The notes beneath the pieces were generated by a model. That model ran no database searches. It had not been told where the DNA came from and saw only the letters and a list, made by a program, of their open reading frames with translations. Shown here in pieces: positions 7,463 through 16,138 of a DNA stretch of 45,595 nucleotides; positions within the stretch are counted from its first letter, which is position 1, and the number at the start of each line of letters is the position of its first letter. A program made the translations under genes and the position numbers. This DNA is from Anaerolineales bacterium (lineage in GTDB: Bacteria; Chloroflexota; Anaerolineae; Anaerolineales; UBA6663): the NCBI GenBank assembly GCA_020850595.1, contig JADZEK010000007.1, positions 1-45,595 of the forward strand. Direction: 5' to 3'.

Positions 7463-8230
7463 ATGTTCACGTTCAAACCTGCGCCAAAAAACGGTTCCGC
7501 GAACGGTAACGGCCACGGTAACGGCAACGGCCACAGCCCAAACGGGAACGGGCACAGCGAAAACGGCAACGGCCATGGCAACGGTCACAGCGCGCCCGCG
7601 CCGGTGGCCGCGGAGCAGCAAGCCGGCCCCAATGGTAATGGCAACAGCCAGTCCAACGGGAATGGCTACGGCAATGGGAACGGCCACTCGAACGGCAACG
7701 GGCAGGCCACCAGCAGCGCCGCGCCGTTCGGGCAGACGCTGGCCGGGTGGCTGGGGCTGAGCAAGCCCGCCGCCAAGGCCAACGGCCACGCTCCCCGCCG
7801 CCTCCCTGCCCGGAAGGATAATGCCGGCCACCGGATTGACAGCGTCATCGGCCCCGGAATCCACGTCAAGGGGACCCTGACGGGGGCCGGCGGCGTGCGG
7901 ATTGACGGCACGTTCGACGGCAGCATCAATATCGAAGGCCCGCTGCTGATCACCGACGGGGCCAAGGTCACGGCGGATGTGCGCGCCGGGGCGGTGTCGG
8001 TCGGCGGCAGCTTGAAGGGCGATGTGGTGGCGGGTAAGGTCGAAATCCTGGCTACCGGCCGCATTTGGGGCGACCTGATCACCGGCGCCTTTGCCACCGA
8101 GGAAGGCGCATTCCTGCGCGGGCAGGTGCGCATGGAAGACGAACTGCCCCCCGCCCCGCCTGAGCCGGAAGCGAGGCCCCTGCCCGAGCCGGTGATGGTC
8201 GAACCGGAGCCGCTCAAACAAACGATTTGA
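7463..8230 (+). CDS. Bactofilin with an Asn-Gly-rich N-terminal region
   Basis: Bactofilins are right-handed beta-helix proteins that polymerise without nucleotide into membrane-associated filaments and often scaffold envelope enzymes. The 255-residue protein has three parts. Residues 10-80 are a repeated NGNGH-like low-complexity stretch. The bactofilin core runs from about 130 to 220, with the glycine-spaced turns SVIGPGIHVKGTL, VRIDGTFDGSI, VSVGGSLKGDV and ILATGRIWGDL. A Pro/Glu-rich tail follows. ATG 7463 follows GGGAGG; the longer frame from 7403 would start at the predicted transcription start and is unlikely. Confidence 0.9.
   Translation: MFTFKPAPKNGSANGNGHGNGNGHSPNGNGHSENGNGHGNGHSAPAPVAAEQQAGPNGNGNSQSNGNGYGNGNGHSNGNGQATSSAAPFGQTLAGWLGLSKPAAKANGHAPRRLPARKDNAGHRIDSVIGPGIHVKGTLTGAGGVRIDGTFDGSINIEGPLLITDGAKVTADVRAGAVSVGGSLKGDVVAGKVEILATGRIWGDLITGAFATEEGAFLRGQVRMEDELPPAPPEPEARPLPEPVMVEPEPLKQTI
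7490..7702 (+). repeat. In-frame tandem repeat coding for Asn-Gly-rich tract
   Basis: AACGG(C/T/G)AACGG-type units recur with GGCCAC/GGTCAC (Gly-His) spacers through the first third of the bactofilin gene. The repeat is divisible by three, so slippage would change filament tail length rather than the frame. Confidence 0.75.
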
Positions 8231-8245
8231 ATTGGTTAGAAACGC

Positions 8246-8277
8246 AACCGGGAAGCCATGAGGCTTCCCGGTTTTTT
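8246..8277 (+). terminator. Rho-independent terminator after bactofilin
   Basis: A perfect 12-bp stem (8246-8257 with 8262-8273), ATGA loop and six T bases. It lies between the convergent bactofilin and aldo/keto reductase genes. Confidence 0.9.
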
Positions 8278-8305
8278 GATTCGGCGGGTGAGCGCGGGCC
8301 ACAGG

Positions 8306-9295
8306 CTAGCTGTGGCCCGAGACGGCGTGCGGCAGGTAGGGGGCTTCGAGGTATTGACGCTCGTCTGCCGAAAGCTGGAGGCGCTCGGCGGCCAGGGCGT
8401 CTTCCAGGTGGGCGGGCTTGCTGGCCCCGACGATGGGCGCGGTGACGCCGGGCTGGGCCAGCAGCCAGGCCAGGGCGATCTGCGCCCGCGAGACGCCGCG
8501 GCGTTCGGCTAACTCGCCCACGCGGTCCATGATGGTGTAGTCGCCGTCGCCGGGGCAGTACAGACGGCGCAGCATGTCGTCCGTGCGGGCGCGGGCGGTG
8601 GGCGGCTCGGCGGGGGACTCGCGGACAGCGGGGCGGGTGAGCAGGCCGCGGGCCAGAGGACTCCAGGGCAGCACGCCAATGCCCTCGGCGCGGCAGAAGG
8701 GCAGCATTTCGCGCTCTTCTTCGCGGTAGATGAGGTTGTAGTGGTTTTGCATGGAGACGAAGCGGCTCCAGCCGTGGCGCTCGGCCAGGTAGAGGGCCTG
8801 GGCGAATTGCCAGACGTACATGCTGGAGGCGCCCAGGTAGCGCACCTTGCCGGCGCGCACCAGGTCGTTGAGGGCTTCTAGCGTCTCGGCGATGGGGGTT
8901 TCGGGGTCCCAGCGGTGAATCTGGTACAGGTCCACGTAGTCGGTGCCGAGGCGGCGCAGGCTGGCGTCTATGGCGGCGAAGATGTGCTTGCGGCTCAGGC
9001 CGCCCTGGTTAGGCTTGTCGTTCCAGGCGAAGAAGACTTTGGTGGCGATGACGACTTCGTCGCGCTTGGCGAAGTCGCGCAGGGCACGGCCAGTGATTTC
9101 TTCGCTGACGCCGGAGGAGTAGGCGTCGGCGGTGTCGAAGAAGTTGATGCCGGCTTCGAGGGCGCGCTGGACGTAGGGGCGGCTTTCGGCTTCCGGGAGC
9201 GCCCACGGGCGGATGGCCGGGTCGCCGTAGGTCATCATGCCCAGGCAGAGGCGGCTGACTTTGAGGCCGGTGCGGCCGAGGTTGAGGTAGTCCAT
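8306..9295 (-). CDS. Aldo/keto reductase
   Basis: NADPH-dependent oxidoreductase of the AKR superfamily, probably cytosolic; substrate unknown. The 329-residue TIM-barrel protein keeps the catalytic tetrad: Asp54 and Tyr59 in FDTADAYSSG, Lys86 in ATKVFF and His127 in YQIHRWD. The N-terminus MDYLNLGRTGLKVSRLCLG and the late GASKPAHLEDALAA match the YghZ/Tas-like branch of AKRs. GCGGAG lies about 10 nt before the start. It stands alone: convergent with bactofilin, with a repeat-rich 0.58-kb gap upstream. Confidence 0.93.
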   Translation of the reverse strand: MDYLNLGRTGLKVSRLCLGMMTYGDPAIRPWALPEAESRPYVQRALEAGINFFDTADAYSSGVSEEITGRALRDFAKRDEVVIATKVFFAWNDKPNQGGLSRKHIFAAIDASLRRLGTDYVDLYQIHRWDPETPIAETLEALNDLVRAGKVRYLGASSMYVWQFAQALYLAERHGWSRFVSMQNHYNLIYREEEREMLPFCRAEGIGVLPWSPLARGLLTRPAVRESPAEPPTARARTDDMLRRLYCPGDGDYTIMDRVGELAERRGVSRAQIALAWLLAQPGVTAPIVGASKPAHLEDALAAERLQLSADERQYLEAPYLPHAVSGHS

Positions 9296-9408
9296 GAGAG
9301 CTTGGCTCCGCTAAGAGGTGGTGGCTGGATTATAGCGCGAGGAGGTTGGGGCGCGGAGGCCGCGGGTTGCGCGCCCAGGCCGATTGGAAGCGGATTGCCC
9401 ATCCCCTG

Positions 9409-9439
9409 CCCCTTCCCGCTGAAAAGACGCGGGAAGGGG
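9409..9439 (+). repeat. Hairpin of dispersed-repeat type
   Basis: CCCCTTCCCGC (9409-9419) pairs perfectly with GCGGGAAGGGG (9429-9439) around a 9-nt loop, then GTGTTTT follows. It resembles short dispersed palindromes and could also stop + strand transcripts. Confidence 0.55.
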
Positions 9440-9447
9440 AGTGTTTT

Positions 9448-9493
9448 AAGGGGGTGGGGGGGGCCGGACCCACCGGCCCCCCCCCACCCCCTT
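9448..9493. repeat. Long G-run/C-run hairpin
   Basis: A 20-nt G-rich arm (9448-9467, with runs of 5 and 8 G) is mirrored by a C-rich arm (9473-9493) around ACCCA, with one unpaired base. The G-rich strand could also form a quadruplex. Confidence 0.75.
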
Positions 9494-9503
9494 GAACCCC
9501 GCT

Positions 9504-9755
9504 GGGCAAACACATGGCGACACGCACGCTTGAGACGAGGGGGCTTTGGTTTGCGCTCGGCCGGCGGCTGGCGCTCGTAATCCAAGCCACTATCGCGGGC
9601 TGGGCAAGCCGGCCCGCTAGCGCTTCTCCATCTCTCCGGGGCAAACACATGGCAACACGCGTGGTTGAGCCGGGAGGTTTTGGTTTGCGCTCGGCCGACG
9701 GCTGGCGCTCGTAATCCAAGCCAATATCGCGAGCTGGGCAAGCCGGCCCGCTAGC
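9504..9755. repeat. Two tandem copies of a ~118-bp unit (period 135 bp)
   Basis: Copies at 9504-9621 and 9639-9755 both begin GGGCAAACACATGGC and end GGCCCGCTAGC. The inner part, including GGCTGGCGCTCGTAATCCAA, is nearly identical. Neither copy has a convincing ORF. Confidence 0.8.
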
Positions 9756-9808
9756 CTTGCATCCAGCACTGGCGAACAAGCGCCGACGTAAACTCGGCGG
9801 CACAGCAG

Positions 9809-9837
9809 ACCGGCCCGACAGCGACTGCCGGGCCGGT
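9809..9837 (-). terminator. Possible terminator of the A2M gene
   Basis: ACCGGCCCG (9809-9817) pairs with CGGGCCGGT (9829-9837) about 35 nt beyond the A2M stop on its strand. There is no T-run, so it may be a Rho-dependent or RNA-stability element. Confidence 0.4.
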
Positions 9838-9872
9838 GTGGTGTGGTGCGGGGGTCGGTCAGCGGGCGGCGG

Positions 9873-12800
9873 CTAGGGCTTGATGGTGAAGACTGTGCCG
9901 TCGCCGTGGCCGAAGACTTCGGGAAAGTAGAACTCGCGCGCCTGGGTGGGGATGACCTGGTAGACGCCGGGCAGCGAGGCGTGGATGGTGTAGGTGTACT
10001 CGTAGGTGCCCTTGGGCAGGTAGGTGGCGAAGAGCACCACCTTCTCATCGCGCAGGTCGGTGTTGGAGAACCACCACCAGCCCCAGCCGTAGTACAGCGG
10101 GTCGGTGGCTTGCAGTTCGGGCGGTTGGCCCACTACGCTGGTGGTCAACAGGCTGGTATCCACCGCCTCCGCGCCAGCCGGGAGGGGGTCTTCGAGCACG
10201 ACGTAGTACAGGTCGTTGGGCGCGATCAGGCTGACCGTCACCTGAATGTCTTGCCCGGCCTGGGCCTCGGTGACGGCCGGGCAATCGGCCTGACCCGCGT
10301 GGCCGCAGTCGGCCGAGACGATCCGGTAGGTGCGGGCGACGATGACACCGCGGCTGACGGCGCGCACATCGGCCACCGGCTGGTAGAGGTTCAGGTGGGC
10401 GGTGTAGTACAGCCGCCCGTCGCCGGGGCCACGGCTAATGACGAGGCGGTTGGCCTGGTCGCGCAGCAGGTCGGCCACCGCCACATGCAGCGCCACCGGG
10501 TCTTGCACGTTGGATGCGTTCACGGACCCGGCGGTGAGCGGCGCGCCGTTCAGGCTGACGGTGTAGTCATAGCTGCCCTGCAACTCGCCGCTGACGACCA
10601 TCCAGTCGGTCAAGCCGATGAGCGACCAGGCGGTTTCCTGGGTGGTTTCCCAGGCGTCGCCGCGGCGGGCGACCATCAGCCAGCGCACGACGTTGGGGAT
10701 CAGCGCGTTGCCGGGGTCGAGCTTGACCAGCGTGTCGAGCACGATGGCGGTGGAGCGCGTGTTGGTGTTCATGTTCCACCAGTCGGCGCGCGTCTCTTCC
10801 CAGTGCGCGCCGGTGGCTGAAACGATGGCGGCGGAGTTGATGTCCGACAGCAGCGCTTGGGCGCGGGTGGCCTCGGTGGGGTCAATGAGGTGGAAGGCCT
10901 GGGCCAGGTAGGCGCGGGCGTAGGTGTCGAGCCGCTGGCGAGCGTCGTAGAGCTGCACCGTGGCGCTGGTGTTGGGCGTGCCGTTTTCGGCCAGTACATA
11001 GAGGATGAAGGCCTGGCGGTTAAGCTCCCAGTCGTTGTCGGTGAGGTTCGGGCGCACCAGGTTGGCTTGCAGATACGAGGCCCCGCTGGAGACCACGCTG
11101 TCGCTGACGGTAAAGCCGCTCTGCCGCGCGTTCACCAGGCCGAAGAGCACATACGCGGTCAGGAACGAGTTGGATTCGTCGGTGCTGAACCAGCCCCAGC
11201 CGCCGTCTACGTGCTGGCGGGTGTAGAGCTTTTGCAGCCCTTCGTTCACCAGGTCGTTCAGGTGCTGCTCTAGCTCGGGCTTCGCCAGGTTGAGGTCCTT
11301 GAGCGCCCGGTAGGTGAGCACGTTGGGCAGGAAGCGCGAGACGACCTGCTCGGTGCATTCGTAGGGGAAGTGCTCGAGGTAGCCCAGCGCGCCGGTCATG
11401 CCGGCGGCCAGCGACGGCTCCAGGCGCAGGTCGAGCGCGCCCTGCGTGGCGTCGAAGCGGCGCGGCAGGCTGATGGCCTCCAGGCGCGAGTCGGCGCTGT
11501 CGAGTTGGCCGGCCGTGCCGGTGGTCTCCGGGACCGAAAACTTGTAGATCGGCAGCAGTTGGTCGGGCGGCGCGCCCACAGTCGGCTTGCTGGCGTCGCT
11601 CAGGCCGCCGCCGGCCACCGAGAAGGTCAGGTCGGCGTTGGCGGCGTCTTCGGCGGTCACCTGCCAGTTGACCTGCACGCGGTCGTGGGCGGGCACGGTG
11701 ACGGTCTGTTCGGCGGGCGAGCCAAGCGTGAGGCCGGTGGCGGCCAGGCTGACCGTGGCGTCAATGGCGGCGTCGGTGTTGTTGTTGATGACCGCGCCCA
11801 ACTGCGCCTGGTCGCCGACGACGAAGAAGCGCGGCGTGACCGGGCGGATGAGCAGCGGCTTGCTGGCGACGATGTCCACGGTGCTTTGGCCGACGAGGGT
11901 GTCGGCGGTCAGGCCGCGGGCGTCGAGCCGCCAGGTGGTCAGGTTATCGGGCAGGGTCACGGTCAGCGCGGCCCGGCCGTTGGCGTCGGTGACGAGGTCG
12001 GCCTGCCAGAAGGCGGTGTCGAGGAAGTTGCTGCGCACCTCGGCAAAGCTCTCGTCGCCGCCGCCCCCGCCGCCGCCCTTGGCCTGGTCAGTCGCCACGT
12101 TCAGGCGGTCTACGCCCAAGGTCAGGCCGGTGGCGGTGCGCACGGCCAGGGCGCGCTCGCCGTAGAAGGCGTCCAGGATGGGGCCGGAGTTGGGCGGGGC
12201 CAGCGAGAGCACGGCCAGGTCTACCAGGCCGACGGAGAATTCGGCCTGCACCGGCTGGCCGGCGTAGTTGGTGGCCTGAAGCTGGTAGGTCACGGTGTCG
12301 CGTGGGCCGACCTGGGCCTTGTCGGGCGTGAGGGTGACGAGTAGTTCTTGCTGCTCGGGACTGACCGTAAGCTTGACGAGGCCCAGCTTGAAGGCCGGGG
12401 CCGGGTTGGCTTCGTCCACGCCCTTGATGAGCACCACCGAGACGAACACATCCGGCGCGTGGTCGGCGGTGATGGGCAGACGATAGAGCGTGCTGTTGCC
12501 AGTGAGGCGCACCACTTCGTGCTGAAGGATGCGGCCGCGCTCGACGGTGACGAGCGCGGTGGCCGCGCCCTGGAACGGCGAGGGGATGAGGATCTCGGCC
12601 GTGTCGCCGGGGCGGTAGCTCTTGCGGTCGGCCACCAGGTTCAGGCGGTCATTGTTTTCCTGCCGCCAGGTAATGAACTGTTCGTCGGCCACCCACACGA
12701 TGCTGGACGAGGTGATCGGATGCCCGTCAGCGTCGGTGCCCGTGACCTTGATCTGGTAGACACCGCCCTGGGGCGGGGTGAAGCTGCCCAGCGCGCGGCC

Positions 12801-15800
12801 GTCGGGGCCGGTGGTGAGGTCCTGGCTGGCGACTTCGGTGTCAGAGACCACGCTGGTCCAGACCAGCGCGCCGGTGGCCGGGTCTACCTCCTGCACCGAG
12901 CTCCACTGGTGGTCGTTGTAGACCACGTGCAGGGTCTGGTTGGGGGCCGGGTCGCTGTTCCAGTCCACGGTGAGGAAGTTGATATCGAACGGCTGACCGG
13001 CCCGGCCGACATAGCGGGCGGGCTGCACGCCGATGTAGTAGCGGCCCTGGTGCACCACGACCTCCAGGCGGCCGGAGACCTGCTGGCCGTTGAGGTCAGT
13101 GACGGTGCCTTCGATGGTGTAGAGCTGGGAGAGCGTGGCGCCCGACAGGTCGGCGGGCACGTCGAGCGTGGCGCGGCCCTGGGCGTCGGTGACGCCGTCT
13201 TTCTCGGAAATCAGCCGGCCGAACGCGCCGTAGATGGGCGCGGGTTGGCCGGACGACCAGTCGAAATCATAGAAGTCCCAGTAGCCCGGCCCCTGGTAGG
13301 GGAAGACGTAGTCGGCCGAGAGCACCGACCAGTGCACGGCGGCGTTGGAAACCGGCCCGCCGAAGAAGAAGCTAGCGTCGAGCGTCACGGGGATGGTGTC
13401 GCCCTGCACCACCTGACTGACGGGGGCGCTCACGGCCACCTGGAACTCGGGGCGGCGGTATTCGGCCACGGTGAACGCCACGCCACCATAGTATAGGTCG
13501 CCGCGCGACACATTCAGGCTGTAGTAGCCCAGGCTGGCTTCGTCGGCCAATTGGAACTGGCCGGAGAGCGTGCCGAAGGCGTTGAGGCTCAGCGTGGCGC
13601 TGTAGACCGTCTCGCCCTGGTCGTTGGAAATGACGACATCGAGCGGGCCGCTGTCGGGCAGGCTGAAGCGGGCGTTGTCTTCGCGGCGCAGCGCGCCCTT
13701 GAAGAACACGGTTTGGCCGGGCCGGTAAATCGGCCGGTCGGTGTACAGGTAGGCCGTCAGGTCTTGCTGGTAGTACTGGCCGTTCAGGCCGAAATCCCAC
13801 GGGTCAATGCCGCTCGACCAGTCGGACAGGCCGACGGCGAAGCCGGTGGGGCCGGGGCCGGCCTGCACCACGGCGTACACCTGGGTCCACAGGTCGGGCC
13901 GGGCCTCGGCCAGGTCGGCGCGGAAGATGCCATCGGGCGTGGTGACGCCGCCGGCGAGTTGGTTGAAATTGGCGTCGTAGAGCGTCACCGGCAGGTTGCC
14001 CAGCGGCGCGCCGCTGTTCAGGTCGGTGGCCCACACCAGCGCTTCCTTGAACGCCAGCTTGAGGGTCAGGTTCGCGCCGGAGACCACCAACAGCGTGCGC
14101 TGCTCATGTTCAATGTTGGGGGCGCGCATGGTGAGGTAATACAGCCCCGGCTCGAGCGTGCCGCCTTCGTCGGGAGCCAGCGACACCCGCGTGAGGATGT
14201 TCTCGTCCAGGGCCTCTGCCACGTCCACACCCCATGTGCGCAGGCGGTCGCCGGCCTGCGGCACGAAGCTCTGAAAGGCCTCGTAGCTGTTGGGGCCGGT
14301 GAAGGCCGCGAACTGCTCCAACGACAGCCGGAAGAGGTCGAGCGTGACCGATTCCACGTTGACGGTGGTGAGGTACAAAGTCGTGGGCGCGTAGGCGCTG
14401 TAGGTGCCCACCGGCCCGGCTGTGTTGAAGTAGGCCTCGGGGCTGCGGGGGGCGGTGCGGAAGCTGACGGTGCGCCCTTCGGGGATCTGGTTGCCATACG
14501 GGTCGCGCATACCGTCGCCCAGCGTGACGACGTAGTCGGTTGACGGCTCTAGGTCCCAGCCGAGGTAGAAGCTGGAGTTGTAATCGCTCCAGAAGGTGTA
14601 GACGGCGGTCGGCTCGGGCAGGATGCTGATGTTCGGCTCCAGGGTGCCGACATCCATGGGGGAGTTGAAGTAAATGCGGAAGCCGCCGTGGTAGTCGGCG
14701 GCGGTGTCGCCGTTGAACGGCTCGGTAGAGAGGATGCCGGGGGCGGTGACGGTGCTGAAAAAGACCGTGTAGGGGGCGGGCAGCGTGGCGCCGCCGCCGG
14801 CGGAGGCCGCCGCCGCGTCAACCGTGGCCTGGAGAGCGGCGCCGAGCGGCAGGTTGGCGGCCGGGTAGTAGCCGACCGTCAGGCCGTCTTCCGACCAGCG
14901 GAACGCGCCGGGCAGTTCGGCGCCATCCGGCCCTTGCAGGTGGAAGTTTTGCTCGACCGAGGCGCGGTCCATGGGCTGGTTGAACGTGACCGAGATCGGC
15001 TGGGTGAGGGCCACATCGGTCTGGTTGAAGAAGGGCTGCGAGGCCACCACCTCCGGGGCTTGCACGGTGAACTGCCAAGTGTAGTCTTCGGCCAGGATGC
15101 CGCCGGTGGTGTCGCCCAGCCCGGCGGGCACGCGGCCGGTGTAGGTCTGGCCGCCCGCCAAAGGCTGGTCGGGCCGGAAGATGTAGATGCTGGTGTTGAG
15201 CCATTCGCCCACGCCGGGCACGGCCGGGTCGAGCGTCAGCGGGTTGGGCAGGCCGGCCTGCTGGTCGAGCGAGGTGAGCGGCACGACCGGCCGGTTGAAC
15301 ATGACGGTGACCACCGCGCCGACTTCAACGCCCGCCGTGTCGGGCGCGGGCAGCACCTGCGTCACCTCCAGGAAGCCGACGGTATCGGCATTGAAGGAGA
15401 CGGGTTCGGCCAGCGCCAGGCCGGCGGTGCTGCGGGCGCTGGCGGCGAGGGTGACGGTGTAGCGGGCGGCACGCTCCAGCGGCTGGGCGGGCTTGAACTG
15501 CACGGTGGCCGGGTCGGGCCAGGCAAACGAACCAGCGACGGCCGGGTCTACCTGGAAGGCGGCCTCCACCGAGCCTTTGTCCATGGCGTTGTCAAAATAG
15601 ATGGTGATGCCGCCATCGGGGGGCAGTTCATCGCCGCGCACCGGGGTGTAGTCAATGACACGCGGCGCGATGGGCGGCAGTGGGGTGGGGCTGACGGCGG
15701 GGGTGGCCGTGGGGGCGGGGGTGCCAGTGGGCGCAGGCCCAAATACGTTGCAGGCCAGCGAAGCCAAAACGACCAGGGTAACAGCTACCGAGGCGGGCGA

Positions 15801-15818
15801 GTAGCGGGTGCGACGCAT
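9873..15818 (-). CDS. Alpha-2-macroglobulin family lipoprotein (YfaS-like) with thioester motif
   Basis: A 1,981-residue envelope protein. Bacterial A2Ms trap proteases through a reactive thioester. The start at 15818 follows GGGAG by 7 nt. Signal peptide and lipobox ASLAC (Cys23) come first, then a Pro/Thr linker. About four Big_5/SbsA-type Ig modules fill residues ~45-480, for example FDNAMDKGS and FNQPMDRAS. The macroglobulin hallmark TDRPIYRPGQTVFFKG is near residue 690. A seven-Gly linker lies near 1245, followed by the A2M core with LPDNLTTWRLDARG, and the thioester C1488-T-E-Q. The C-terminal receptor-type domain ends at 1981. No pbpC-like partner is adjacent. The gene is divergent from padR. 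Confidence 0.93.
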   Translation of the reverse strand: MRRTRYSPASVAVTLVVLASLACNVFGPAPTGTPAPTATPAVSPTPLPPIAPRVIDYTPVRGDELPPDGGITIYFDNAMDKGSVEAAFQVDPAVAGSFAWPDPATVQFKPAQPLERAARYTVTLAASARSTAGLALAEPVSFNADTVGFLEVTQVLPAPDTAGVEVGAVVTVMFNRPVVPLTSLDQQAGLPNPLTLDPAVPGVGEWLNTSIYIFRPDQPLAGGQTYTGRVPAGLGDTTGGILAEDYTWQFTVQAPEVVASQPFFNQTDVALTQPISVTFNQPMDRASVEQNFHLQGPDGAELPGAFRWSEDGLTVGYYPAANLPLGAALQATVDAAAASAGGGATLPAPYTVFFSTVTAPGILSTEPFNGDTAADYHGGFRIYFNSPMDVGTLEPNISILPEPTAVYTFWSDYNSSFYLGWDLEPSTDYVVTLGDGMRDPYGNQIPEGRTVSFRTAPRSPEAYFNTAGPVGTYSAYAPTTLYLTTVNVESVTLDLFRLSLEQFAAFTGPNSYEAFQSFVPQAGDRLRTWGVDVAEALDENILTRVSLAPDEGGTLEPGLYYLTMRAPNIEHEQRTLLVVSGANLTLKLAFKEALVWATDLNSGAPLGNLPVTLYDANFNQLAGGVTTPDGIFRADLAEARPDLWTQVYAVVQAGPGPTGFAVGLSDWSSGIDPWDFGLNGQYYQQDLTAYLYTDRPIYRPGQTVFFKGALRREDNARFSLPDSGPLDVVISNDQGETVYSATLSLNAFGTLSGQFQLADEASLGYYSLNVSRGDLYYGGVAFTVAEYRRPEFQVAVSAPVSQVVQGDTIPVTLDASFFFGGPVSNAAVHWSVLSADYVFPYQGPGYWDFYDFDWSSGQPAPIYGAFGRLISEKDGVTDAQGRATLDVPADLSGATLSQLYTIEGTVTDLNGQQVSGRLEVVVHQGRYYIGVQPARYVGRAGQPFDINFLTVDWNSDPAPNQTLHVVYNDHQWSSVQEVDPATGALVWTSVVSDTEVASQDLTTGPDGRALGSFTPPQGGVYQIKVTGTDADGHPITSSSIVWVADEQFITWRQENNDRLNLVADRKSYRPGDTAEILIPSPFQGAATALVTVERGRILQHEVVRLTGNSTLYRLPITADHAPDVFVSVVLIKGVDEANPAPAFKLGLVKLTVSPEQQELLVTLTPDKAQVGPRDTVTYQLQATNYAGQPVQAEFSVGLVDLAVLSLAPPNSGPILDAFYGERALAVRTATGLTLGVDRLNVATDQAKGGGGGGGDESFAEVRSNFLDTAFWQADLVTDANGRAALTVTLPDNLTTWRLDARGLTADTLVGQSTVDIVASKPLLIRPVTPRFFVVGDQAQLGAVINNNTDAAIDATVSLAATGLTLGSPAEQTVTVPAHDRVQVNWQVTAEDAANADLTFSVAGGGLSDASKPTVGAPPDQLLPIYKFSVPETTGTAGQLDSADSRLEAISLPRRFDATQGALDLRLEPSLAAGMTGALGYLEHFPYECTEQVVSRFLPNVLTYRALKDLNLAKPELEQHLNDLVNEGLQKLYTRQHVDGGWGWFSTDESNSFLTAYVLFGLVNARQSGFTVSDSVVSSGASYLQANLVRPNLTDNDWELNRQAFILYVLAENGTPNTSATVQLYDARQRLDTYARAYLAQAFHLIDPTEATRAQALLSDINSAAIVSATGAHWEETRADWWNMNTNTRSTAIVLDTLVKLDPGNALIPNVVRWLMVARRGDAWETTQETAWSLIGLTDWMVVSGELQGSYDYTVSLNGAPLTAGSVNASNVQDPVALHVAVADLLRDQANRLVISRGPGDGRLYYTAHLNLYQPVADVRAVSRGVIVARTYRIVSADCGHAGQADCPAVTEAQAGQDIQVTVSLIAPNDLYYVVLEDPLPAGAEAVDTSLLTTSVVGQPPELQATDPLYYGWGWWWFSNTDLRDEKVVLFATYLPKGTYEYTYTIHASLPGVYQVIPTQAREFYFPEVFGHGDGTVFTIKP

Positions 15819-15961
15819 GACAATGCTCCCGTGTGCGCGAATCGGCGCCAACGCCCAAGCCCGTGGCCGGCTCGTCGGCGGGCGGCAGGCAGGGGGTCAG
15901 CCGGGCCTATGGGTAGGACGACGGCGGCGGAAAAATGGTTCCGCACAGCCACCTGCCTGTG

Positions 15962-15967
15962 ATTATA
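15962..15967 (-). promoter_or_regulatory. Candidate -10 element of the A2M gene
   Basis: On the - strand this reads TATAAT exactly, about 145 nt before the A2M start. No good -35 is found at 16-18 bp spacing. Confidence 0.35.
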
Positions 15968-16059
15968 CAACCCCATTCCGCGCCCAGGCCCGGCCGCGCC
16001 GATCGAAACATGACTTGGCGTGGCCGATTATCAGCGCTCCAGCCGCGCGCGATTGCCAC

Positions 16060-16088
16060 TTGACTCGCGGGCCAAGAACCGCTAATAT
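16060..16088 (+). promoter_or_regulatory. Promoter of the padR operon
   Basis: TTGACT (16060-16065) and TAATAT (16083-16088) are separated by 17 bp. The -10 is overlapped by the palindromic operator at 16085-16105. Confidence 0.6.
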
Positions 16089-16105
16089 GTCGTCTAGCGA
16101 CATAT
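16085..16105. promoter_or_regulatory. PadR-type operator palindrome
   Basis: ATATGTCG-TCTAG-CGACATAT is a perfect 8-bp inverted repeat lying on the -10 and predicted transcription start of padR. PadR repressors bind inverted ATGT/ACAT half-sites (family knowledge; N8-type spacing, here N9). A further half-site GACATAT lies at 16114-16120. Autorepression of the padR operon is the natural reading. Confidence 0.65.
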
Positions 16106-16138
16106 CGCCGCCTGACATATCAACGAGAACCCTGCCCC

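Larger units (their letters stand above)
9296..9872. other. Repeat-rich intergenic region between aldo/keto reductase and A2M genes
   Basis: No credible gene. It contains, left to right, an 11-bp hairpin (9409-9439), a very long G/C hairpin (9448-9493), two tandem copies of a ~118-bp unit (9504-9755) and a smaller hairpin just after the A2M stop (9809-9837). Confidence 0.7.
15819..16138. other. Divergent promoter region between A2M and padR genes
   Basis: No gene seen in these 320 bases. The A2M -10 candidate (15962-15967, - strand) and the PadR promoter/operator (16060-16105) are about 100 bp apart, so one regulator could act on both sides. Confidence 0.5.

Noticed and set aside
9504..9755. 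CRISPR array
   Set aside because: Only two long units of about 118 bp with near-identical interiors; no short repeats with unique spacers and no cas genes.
9843..15962. Several long + strand frames (300-420 residues) across the A2M gene
   Set aside because: All are shadows of the - strand A2M gene, which has recognisable domains along its entire length.
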